A DNA stretch of 7,523 nt, taken from Alistipes sp. GTDB lineage: Bacteria; Bacteroidota; Bacteroidia; Bacteroidales; Rikenellaceae. Positions 1 through 5,590 of this stretch are shown here, piece after piece. Made by a program: the position numbers and the translations under genes. How positions within the stretch are numbered: position 1 is the first letter of the stretch; each line of letters begins with the position of its first letter. The notes beneath the pieces are model-generated. The model was not told where the DNA came from and made no database searches. It saw only the letters and a program-made list of their open reading frames with translations. The stretch covers positions 1-7,523 of the forward strand of contig JAGBWT010000170.1 in NCBI GenBank assembly GCA_017629615.1, in the 5' to 3' direction.

Positions 1-596
1 AACAACTCACCCTTGCCTTTGCGTATGCCCTCCACACCACCAAAGCCTTCGAGGTGCGAAAGGCCTATGTTGGTCAGTATGCCATAGTTCGGCTCGGCAA
101 TCGAGCAGAGCAGTGCTATCTCGCCCTGCGCGCTTGCTCCCATCTCGACAACGCCAAATTCGGTGTCGGAGTTCATAGCAAGCAGCGTTAGCGGTACGCC
201 GATATGGTTGTTGAGGTTGCCTTGTGTGGTCGATACCACGAAACGCTCGGCCAGAACGCGCGAAACCAACTCCTTTGTGGTGGTCTTGCCGTTGCTGCCC
301 GCAATGGCGATAATCGGAATGGCCAGGCGACGTCGATGTTCGCGAGCCAATGCTTGCAGTGCTTGCAGAGTATCGTCGACCAAGATAAGTCGTTCGGCGC
401 GGTCGGGATTGTTGTGCAGAATATCCTCGCGGTCGATAACCGCAGCCGAAGCACCCTGCTCCAATGCTGCAATTGCATAGTCGTTGCCGTCGAACGATGC
501 TCCGTGAAGCGCAAAGAAGAGGTTGCCCTCCCCGATTTTGCGCGAGTCGGTTGTGATGCCCGACGACTCTGTAAAAACTCTATATAGTTTTTCCAA
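1..596 (-). CDS. murF: MurF, UDP-MurNAc-tripeptide:D-Ala-D-Ala ligase (N-terminal 198 residues, cut by window edge)
   Basis: This cytoplasmic ATP-dependent ligase adds D-Ala-D-Ala to the UDP-MurNAc-tripeptide, the last soluble step of peptidoglycan precursor synthesis. The visible part has the MurF N-terminal substrate-binding domain (TTDSRK near residues 15-20, then NLFFALHG and FDGNDYA). It then enters the central ATPase domain: P-loop AGSNGKTTTKEL at 99-110, QGNLNNHIGVPLTLL at 125-139, VEMGAS at 150-155 and NIGLSHLEGFG at 176-186. These separate MurF from MurC, MurD and MurE. The remaining C-terminal part lies outside the window. The start is unusual. In this frame a TAA lies at 612-614, no ATG or GTG occurs between it and the conserved N-terminus, and a TTG at 594-596 gives LEKLYRVFTESSGITTDSR, which fits the family's first residues. 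It is downstream of manC in the same direction and probably co-transcribed. Identity is secure; the TTG start is likely but inferred. Confidence 0.95.
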   Translation of the reverse strand, partial: MEKLYRVFTESSGITTDSRKIGEGNLFFALHGASFDGNDYAIAALEQGASAAVIDREDILHNNPDRAERLILVDDTLQALQALAREHRRRLAIPIIAIAGSNGKTTTKELVSRVLAERFVVSTTQGNLNNHIGVPLTLLAMNSDTEFGVVEMGASAQGEIALLCSIAEPNYGILTNIGLSHLEGFGGVEGIRKGKGEL

Positions 597-629
597 ATTA
601 AAAATTAAGAATTAAAAATTAAAAATTTT
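597..629. repeat. 7-bp A/T tandem repeat between manC and murF
   Basis: Four head-to-tail 7-bp units fill 597-624: ATTAAAA, ATTAAGA, ATTAAAA, ATTAAAA, followed by ATTTT to 629. Only one base differs among the four. The first unit touches the presumed TTG start codon of murF (594-596), so the repeat forms the immediate leader of that gene, and it contains the in-frame TAA (612-614) that blocks any upstream start. Arms CCAAA (593-597) and TTTGG (627-631) flank it as a 5-bp inverted repeat; in the murF transcript this could weakly pair the start codon. Simple A/T repeats are common between Bacteroidota genes, so the default reading is an A/U-rich, unstructured leader that helps initiation without a Shine-Dalgarno site. 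Confidence 0.85.
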
Positions 630-655
630 GGGGCTTGTGCTTTTAATCTCTCCGA

Positions 656-1735
656 CTAAATATGTTCGTCGCCCGAGTTGTATTTGACTTCGTCGATATA
701 CTTCTTGATGTTTTGCTCCTCGCTACGCGGACATATCATCAGCACGTCGTCGGTATCGACAACGATGTAGTCGCGCAGACCGCTGATGATGGCCGTTTTG
801 CCTTGTGGTAACGATATAATCGAGTTGCGCGTGTCGTAGGTGTAGCACTTGTCGATAGGTTTGGCGTTGGCATACTTATCTTTGCGCGAGTGCATATAGA
901 GCGAGCCCCAGGTGCCGACGTCGCTCCACCCAAAGTCGCCGCTACGCACATAGACATTATCGGCCTTCTCCATCATGCCGTAGTCGATAGATATGGCGCG
1001 ACACTCGGCAAACACGCGGTCGATAGCCTCCGCCTCGGCCTCTGTTCCGTAGGTCGATGCAATGCCGTCGAAGAGTGCGTGATGCTCGGGCAGATATTTG
1101 GCAATGGCCTCGATTATGTCGGCGACTTTCCAGACGAAGATGCCCGAATTCCACAGAAATTCGCCACACTGCAAGAAGGTCTGTGCAAGTTCGATATTTG
1201 GCTTCTCGGTAAAACACTTTACACGCGAAATCGGTGTGTCGCTACTGCGCTGTATGTAGCCGTAGCCTGTTTCGGGGCGGGTTGGGGTTATGCCGATAGT
1301 CATCAGCGCGTTGTGGCTGTCGAGGAAGTCGAGTGTATCGTCGATGGCTTTGTCGAAAGCCTCGTCGTCGCGCACAATGTGGTCGGACGGTGTGACAATC
1401 ATTGTGGCATCGGGCGCAGCGTTGCGAAGCGAGTAGGCTGCATAGCAGATGCAGGGGGCGGTATTGCGACCGACAGGCTCACACAATATCTGCTCGGGAC
1501 GAAGCTCGGGGATATGTTCGAGAACAAGGTCGCGGTAACGGGCGTTGGTCACTACGATAAAGTGGTCGGCAGCAATTTTTCGGGCAAAACGCTCGTAGGT
1601 CATTCTGATAAACGACTTGCCCGTGCCAAATATGTCGAGGAACTGCTTTGGAAGGTTTTTTCGGCTCTTGGGCCAAAATCTTGTGCCTGCACCTCCGGCC
1701 ATTATAACGCAGTAAATTTCCCTTTTATTTACCAT
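656..1735 (-). CDS. manC: Mannose-1-phosphate guanylyltransferase (GDP-mannose pyrophosphorylase), single-domain form
   Basis: This enzyme makes GDP-mannose from mannose-1-phosphate and GTP in the cytoplasm, feeding mannose, fucose and rhamnose-type sugars into surface glycans. The 359-residue protein carries the nucleotidyltransferase signature MAGGAGTRFWPKSR at 12-25 with PKQF following, CEPVGRNTAPC at 85-95, SDH at 117-119, RPETGYGYI at 153-161, FTEKPN at 175-180, LWNSGIF at 194-200, DYGMMEKA at 251-258 and GDFGWSDVGTW at 266-276. A short C-terminal segment (about 290-355) resembles the usual beta-helix tail. It lacks the cupin phosphomannose-isomerase half found in bifunctional ManC/AlgA proteins of about 470 residues, so mannose-6-phosphate isomerisation must be done elsewhere. 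The ATG at 1733-1735 is preceded by an A-rich leader and a plausible promoter. It ends in TAG. A second Met at residue 12 sits inside the signature and is too late to be the start. Confidence 0.96.
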   Translation of the reverse strand: MVNKREIYCVIMAGGAGTRFWPKSRKNLPKQFLDIFGTGKSFIRMTYERFARKIAADHFIVVTNARYRDLVLEHIPELRPEQILCEPVGRNTAPCICYAAYSLRNAAPDATMIVTPSDHIVRDDEAFDKAIDDTLDFLDSHNALMTIGITPTRPETGYGYIQRSSDTPISRVKCFTEKPNIELAQTFLQCGEFLWNSGIFVWKVADIIEAIAKYLPEHHALFDGIASTYGTEAEAEAIDRVFAECRAISIDYGMMEKADNVYVRSGDFGWSDVGTWGSLYMHSRKDKYANAKPIDKCYTYDTRNSIISLPQGKTAIISGLRDYIVVDTDDVLMICPRSEEQNIKKYIDEVKYNSGDEHI

Positions 1736-1775
1736 AATTTTAGTTATTAGGTTACTTATTCGTCGTTAGACCTTA

Positions 1776-1783
1776 CAAAGATA
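1776..1783 (-). promoter_or_regulatory. Probable Bacteroidota -7 box for manC(-murF)
   Basis: Read on the minus strand this is TATCTTTG, an exact match to the TAnnTTTG -7 consensus of the Bacteroidota housekeeping sigma factor. It lies 40 bp upstream of the manC ATG, which would give a leader of roughly 35 nt. No good TTTG-like -33 element is seen at the usual 19-21 bp spacing. It is back-to-back with the pssA box at 1795-1802. Confidence 0.6.
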
Positions 1784-1794
1784 AAAATATTTTA

Positions 1795-1802
1795 TAACTT
1801 TG
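1795..1802 (+). promoter_or_regulatory. Probable Bacteroidota -7 box for pssA operon
   Basis: TAACTTTG matches TAnnTTTG exactly and ends 20 bp before the pssA ATG, implying a very short leader of about 13 nt that is A-rich (1809-1822, including AGGA close to the ATG). The -33 position is poor. The same octamer, followed by TC, recurs in front of the gene at 5591, which supports both as promoters. Confidence 0.6.
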
Positions 1803-1822
1803 TCGGGCTAAAAATAGGAAAA

Positions 1823-2536
1823 ATGAAAATAAAGTTGTTTACCATACCCAACTTTGTGACGCTTGCAAACCTGCTTTGCGGTGCTGCGTCGATTGTTGCA
1901 TCGTTGGTTTATCACAATCTCGAAGTGGCCTTTTGGTTGGTTATCGCTGCTGCTGTATGCGATTTTCTCGACGGATTTACGGCGCGACTGCTCAAACAGT
2001 ACTCCGAAATCGGTGTGCAACTCGACTCGCTGGCCGATATGGTGTCGTTTGGTGTAGCACCTGCGGCTGCGCTCTATATGCTCGCCTCGCAGCAACCTGC
2101 GATGTATGAGTGGAACGAGTGGGCAAGGGCTGCAATCTGCTTTGTGCCGTTCCTGATTTCGGGATTTTCGGCCCTGCGCCTTGCCAAATTCAATATCGAT
2201 ACGACCCAGCACGAGGAGTTCTGTGGTCTGCCAACACCTGCCAATGCAATCTTGTGCAACTCGTTTGCGCTGGTTGTGGTGATGGAGCAGTTGTCGGTCG
2301 AGATTGAGTGGATTGCAATGCTGGCTGTACTGATGTCGGCACTGCTTGTGAGTCCGATTCGTATGTTCTCGTTCAAATTCAAGTCGTTGGCTTTGAAGGC
2401 GAATATCGTTCGATACCTCTTTGCAATCTTTGCTGTTGTGGCAATATCTCTCTTGCAGATATACGCAATTCCGATTATCATCGTTACTTATATTGTGGTT
2501 TCGACCTTGTTGTGGATTTTTCGCAGGTCGAAATAG
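1823..2536 (+). CDS. pssA: CDP-diacylglycerol-serine O-phosphatidyltransferase (phosphatidylserine synthase)
   Basis: This inner-membrane enzyme transfers a phosphatidyl group from CDP-diacylglycerol to serine, giving phosphatidylserine, the precursor of phosphatidylethanolamine. The 237-residue protein has the full CDP-alcohol phosphotransferase motif: D47, D50-G51, A54-R55, G64, D68 and D72, in the order DxxDGxxAR...GxxxDxxxD. Further marks of the membrane PssA type are the opening IPNFVTLANLLCG, then SFGVAPAAALY at 75-85, SALRLAKFN at 116-124 and FCGLPTPANA at 133-142. Several hydrophobic membrane segments follow, including about 143-155, 163-176 and 197-231, and the protein ends in a basic tail (FRRSK). 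Its length is typical of this type. It is the first gene of a rightward run, and the porin ATG follows its TAG by 9 bp in the same reading frame. No psd gene is visible here. Confidence 0.95.
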   Translation: MKIKLFTIPNFVTLANLLCGAASIVASLVYHNLEVAFWLVIAAAVCDFLDGFTARLLKQYSEIGVQLDSLADMVSFGVAPAAALYMLASQQPAMYEWNEWARAAICFVPFLISGFSALRLAKFNIDTTQHEEFCGLPTPANAILCNSFALVVVMEQLSVEIEWIAMLAVLMSALLVSPIRMFSFKFKSLALKANIVRYLFAIFAVVAISLLQIYAIPIIIVTYIVVSTLLWIFRRSK

Positions 2537-2545
2537 AGTCGGATA

Positions 2546-4735
2546 ATGAGGTTAAATTTGAGGAAAATAACACTTCTGCTATCGGTTGTTCTACTGTCGA
2601 TATGTGGTGCTACGCTCCGTGCGCAACTCGATGCAAGTGCATTGATGCGCGCCCAACGTAACAACAACGCCCACAACTCGATGCGTGGAACCAATCCGCA
2701 CAATGCCGGAGGCTATGGTACAAATCCATACGAGCAGACGACCGATGCTGCGGGGCAGGAGGGTCAGGAGGGCCAACAGGGTGAGCAGGCCGACACAACC
2801 AAGAAGAAGCGTCAGCGCAAGCCGTTGGAGTCCTATTTCTTCTCCGACTCGATTCGTGCATTGCGCAATTTCCGTTGGACGGTATCGCGCGACTACAATA
2901 CGGTCAATGTTATGCCTCTCGATACGACGCTTACGGCGTGGCGTATCGACTATCCTCACTTGCGCGAGGGGTTGGGTAGTAACTCGGTCGGTGGCTTGGG
3001 TCAGGCAACACAAAAGACCAACTACTTTGAGCGTACCGACTCGCGCGAATTTACCTTTGCACAACCCTACGACGACTACTCCTATGCGATGGAGAATGCT
3101 CCGTTCTATAATATGAAGCACCCCTACATTTGGCTTACATATTTGGAGTCGGGTCAGAAGCGTTACCGCGAGGAGCATTTCGAGATAAATGTGTCGCAAA
3201 ACATCTCGCCATCGACCTCGGCCAGCCTCAACTATCGTGCGCGAGGTGCGCGAGGAAAATATGATTGGGCCCGAATTAAAAACCGCAACTTTGCCGGCAC
3301 GTTTGCCCATACGGGTCGTCGCTATTCGGTTCACGCGGCCTATCTTAATAACGATATTGAGCAGCAGGAGAATGGTGGTGTTGTCGGTATGTGGGCTGTG
3401 ACCGATACCGTCTTTGAGATGCCGTCGGGTGTGCCGATGAAGTTGGCAAGTTCGCAGGCGAAGAATGCCTATCAGAACAACAATTTCTTCATCAAGCAGT
3501 CAATCGGTATCCCACTGCAACGTATGACCGAGCAGGACTTCTCGATGGCCGACCTCTCGGCTATCTATGTTGGCCATACGTTTGAGTTCAACGCTTGGCG
3601 TAAAACCTACGAGGATAAGTACGCAACCTATACCAACGAGCGTGCGGAGCGTAACCCCGATGGCTCGTACAATGCTGCGACCGATACCTACTATAAAAAT
3701 TGGTATCTCAACCCGCTCCAAACCCACGACGAGACCTATGAGCGAATCATAACAAACCGCCTCTTTGTGCAGGCCCAACCGTGGGACCGCAATGGTGTTG
3801 TGGGTACGATTGATGGTGGTGTGGGTGTCGATTTGCACACCTATTCGCAATTCTCGCTTGGCGACTATCTTACGGGTGAAACCCGCAAAGTGAATAAGAC
3901 GTCGTGGTTTGCCTATGGCTCGGTTGGCGGTAAAATCCGTCGCTATGTCGATTGGGGTGCCGACTTTAAGCTCTATCCGTCGGGCTATCGTGGTGGCGAC
4001 TATAATATAGGCGCCTACGCAACCTTCCGCGCCTTTATCAAGGGTAAGCCGTTTATCCTCTCCGGCTCGTTCTCCGACCGTATGACTTCGCCGGGCTATT
4101 GGCAGGAGAATTGGTATTCGAACCACTATGTCTGGTCGAACAACTTTGCAAAGGAGGGTGAGATGCGCTTCAATGTCTCGTTCCGAGTTCCCGACCACGG
4201 CATCGAACTCGGTTTTTGGCAGAGTATGTTGCGCGACAAAATCTACTATGGTCCCGACTGTCTGCCGACGCAACACGATGGCAGTATCAGCCTGACGGGT
4301 ATCTATGCGCAAAAGGATTTTACGATTAAGGGTCTGCACCTCAACCACCGTGTGCTGGTGCAACTTACGTCGGATAGAAAGGTTGTTCCCGTGCCTTTGG
4401 TCTCGGCGTTCTTGTCCTACTACTACGAGTTTTGGGTTAAGCGCGACGTGCTGCGTGTGCAGATAGGTCTCGATGGCCGATTTACGACAAGCTACTACGC
4501 TATGGGTTACAATCCTGCCCTCTCGGTATTCTATAATCAGAACGAGGTAGAGGTGGGTAACTATCCTTATGTCGATGTGTTCCTGACGGCCAAGTGGAAG
4601 CGAATGAGAATCTTTATCAAATACCAACATATCAACTGTGGCCTGTTTGGCAACAATCAATATTTTGCTGTTGCCGGTTATCCGCTCAATCCGGGAATGT
4701 TTAAGTTCGGTCTTTCGTGGGCCTTCTACGATTAG
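2546..4735 (+). CDS. Putative outer-membrane porin (Bacteroidota Porin_10-like beta-barrel)
   Basis: This 729-residue exported protein is probably a beta-barrel channel of the Bacteroidota putative porin family (PF14121-like); its substrate cannot be read from sequence. A signal peptide is clear: basic MRLNLRK, a hydrophobic stretch at about 8-20, and likely signal peptidase I cleavage after ALRA-type residues at 26 (TLRA/QLD). Residues 30-95 are low complexity, rich in Asn, Gln and Gly, with GQE-type triplet repeats at 70-81 and a basic patch KKKRQRK at 86-92. Then comes a family-like pre-barrel segment (about 95-190) and a long region of alternating aromatic and polar strands separated by charged loops (about 190-729), ending FGLSWAFYD. 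TonB-box, plug and SusD-like features are absent. It sits 9 bp after pssA and 32 bp before the lytic transglycosylase, which indicates co-transcription. Family assignment is from recalled pattern, not a search. Confidence 0.82.
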   Translation: MRLNLRKITLLLSVVLLSICGATLRAQLDASALMRAQRNNNAHNSMRGTNPHNAGGYGTNPYEQTTDAAGQEGQEGQQGEQADTTKKKRQRKPLESYFFSDSIRALRNFRWTVSRDYNTVNVMPLDTTLTAWRIDYPHLREGLGSNSVGGLGQATQKTNYFERTDSREFTFAQPYDDYSYAMENAPFYNMKHPYIWLTYLESGQKRYREEHFEINVSQNISPSTSASLNYRARGARGKYDWARIKNRNFAGTFAHTGRRYSVHAAYLNNDIEQQENGGVVGMWAVTDTVFEMPSGVPMKLASSQAKNAYQNNNFFIKQSIGIPLQRMTEQDFSMADLSAIYVGHTFEFNAWRKTYEDKYATYTNERAERNPDGSYNAATDTYYKNWYLNPLQTHDETYERIITNRLFVQAQPWDRNGVVGTIDGGVGVDLHTYSQFSLGDYLTGETRKVNKTSWFAYGSVGGKIRRYVDWGADFKLYPSGYRGGDYNIGAYATFRAFIKGKPFILSGSFSDRMTSPGYWQENWYSNHYVWSNNFAKEGEMRFNVSFRVPDHGIELGFWQSMLRDKIYYGPDCLPTQHDGSISLTGIYAQKDFTIKGLHLNHRVLVQLTSDRKVVPVPLVSAFLSYYYEFWVKRDVLRVQIGLDGRFTTSYYAMGYNPALSVFYNQNEVEVGNYPYVDVFLTAKWKRMRIFIKYQHINCGLFGNNQYFAVAGYPLNPGMFKFGLSWAFYD

Positions 4736-4767
4736 TGGCGAGCGGGGCGTTGTGTAGTTGCCTGATA

Positions 4768-5466
4768 ATGTGTAAAATCCTGAAAAATATACTATTGCCG
4801 ATACTCTATGTCGTTGTGGCTTCGATTGTTGCAGTCGGGGCGATAGTGGCAGAGCAGTGTTGCTGTACTGCTATGGAGCAGGAGGTTGAGCAGTCTGCAA
4901 GTGAGCTGCTATCGGAGGGGGAGTTTGCTATATCGACCTACGATAACGTCTTTCGCCGTATTTGTGGCCAATATGGTGTCGATTGGCGTTTGATGTCGGC
5001 CATAGCCTATGGGGAATCGAACTTTCGCCACGATGCCGTTTCGCCCCGTGGTGCGGTGGGGCTGATGCAGGTTATGCCGCGTATTGCAAGCAGCTATGGC
5101 GTGGAGCGTGAGCAGTTGTTCGACCCTGCAACCAATATCGATGTTGCGGTTCGTCTGTTCAAGGATATGGAGCGTATGATTGGAATGGGTCGCAATGTGG
5201 CAGTGCGCGACCGTATGGCCTTTACGTTGGCTGCCTATAACTGCGGTGCATCGCGAGTTGTCGATGCGCGACAGTTGTGCGACTACTATGGCGACGACGC
5301 TTCGCTATGGGAGAGCGTGACCGAGTATCTCGAACTGCTTGGCGACGAGGAGTTCTATACCCACGAGTTGGTCGATAGTGGGGCATTCTCGGAGGCTGCG
5401 GTTACAATCTACTATGTCAATCGCGTTTTGGCTCGTTACGACCGATATAGAGCTATTGCCGAGTAG
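4768..5466 (+). CDS. Membrane-anchored lytic transglycosylase, SLT domain (MltF-like)
   Basis: This enzyme would cleave peptidoglycan glycan strands between MurNAc and GlcNAc with formation of 1,6-anhydroMurNAc, acting in the periplasm. With the chosen start the protein has 232 residues: a short cytoplasmic head MCKILKN, one membrane segment at about 8-28, a short linker with CCC at 31-33, then the SLT domain. Domain marks are YGVDWRLMSAIAYGES at 69-84 with catalytic Glu83, SPRGAVGLMQVMP at 92-104, LFDPATNIDVAV at 117-128 and AAYNCGASR at 155-163. The C-terminal YYVNRVLARY completes the fold. The DWRL and domain layout recall the catalytic half of MltF; the amino-acid-binding half of MltF is missing. 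An earlier in-frame ATG at 4717 would add 17 residues but overlaps the porin end by 19 bp and puts a non-signal-like stretch before the membrane segment, so 4768 is preferred. Co-transcription with pssA and the porin is likely. Confidence 0.9.
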   Translation: MCKILKNILLPILYVVVASIVAVGAIVAEQCCCTAMEQEVEQSASELLSEGEFAISTYDNVFRRICGQYGVDWRLMSAIAYGESNFRHDAVSPRGAVGLMQVMPRIASSYGVEREQLFDPATNIDVAVRLFKDMERMIGMGRNVAVRDRMAFTLAAYNCGASRVVDARQLCDYYGDDASLWESVTEYLELLGDEEFYTHELVDSGAFSEAAVTIYYVNRVLARYDRYRAIAE

Positions 5467-5520
5467 CAAAAAGTGCCGATTGCGGGTCGGATTATGAGAC
5501 CGAAAGATACTCTTTTTTGC
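5466..5520 (+). terminator. Weak candidate terminator after the lytic transglycosylase gene
   Basis: An imperfect inverted repeat pairs GCAAAAAG (5466-5473, starting in the TAG stop) with CTTTTTTGC (5512-5520), with one bulged base. Inside are small alternative stems, CCGA/TCGG (5476-5490) and GGTC/GACC (5485-5501). A second T-run follows at 5529-5534. The stem is A/T-rich and the loop is long, so this is a poor intrinsic terminator; it is noted because it lies exactly where one operon should end and the next promoter begins. Confidence 0.22.
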
Positions 5521-5549
5521 AAAAAGCGTTTTTTCTGAATAAGTTTTGC

Positions 5550-5557
5550 TAACTTTG
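5550..5557 (+). promoter_or_regulatory. Probable Bacteroidota -7 box for the GT117/DUF2723 gene
   Basis: TAACTTTG matches TAnnTTTG exactly and sits 33 bp upstream of the ATG at 5591, giving an expected leader of about 28 nt. A T-rich stretch GTTTTTT (5528-5534) lies near the expected -33 position but is not a clean TTTG. The 124-bp gap between genes (5467-5590) holds nothing else that I can recognise. Confidence 0.6.
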
Positions 5558-5590
5558 TCCGTTATTATACAGAATAATAGAGTCCGATAT

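Noticed and set aside
163..587. Overlapping short plus-strand open frames at the left end
   Set aside because: They lie opposite murF, whose motifs (P-loop, GNLNNHIGVP, EMGAS) are unmistakable on the minus strand.
597..629. A/T repeat as a CRISPR or replication-origin-like array
   Set aside because: Units are 7 bp with no spacers, only four copies, and no DnaA-box-like or Cas-related context.
890..1750. 286-codon open frame on the plus strand over manC
   Set aside because: Shadow of a strongly conserved enzyme on the opposite strand; product has no familiar motif.
1736..1822. Riboswitch or structured leader ahead of pssA or manC
   Set aside because: Predicted leaders are only about 13 and 35 nt, too short for a known riboswitch, with no strong hairpin.
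2594..2611. Possible lipobox (LSIC) in the porin signal peptide
   Set aside because: Isoleucine directly before the cysteine fits the lipobox poorly, and a good signal peptidase I site follows at residue 26.
2591..3334. 247-codon minus-strand open frame at the start of the porin gene
   Set aside because: Antisense to the signal peptide and linker of the porin; no domain or regulatory signal of its own.
3500..4660. 386-codon open frame on the minus strand inside the porin gene
   Set aside because: Codon-aligned shadow; ends at a sense TCA Ser codon and shows no domain or promoter.
4717..4767. Possible lipoprotein signal (LCSC) in the extended transglycosylase N-terminus
   Set aside because: The hydrophobic stretch before the cysteine is only about seven residues and a full membrane anchor follows; the start itself is unlikely.
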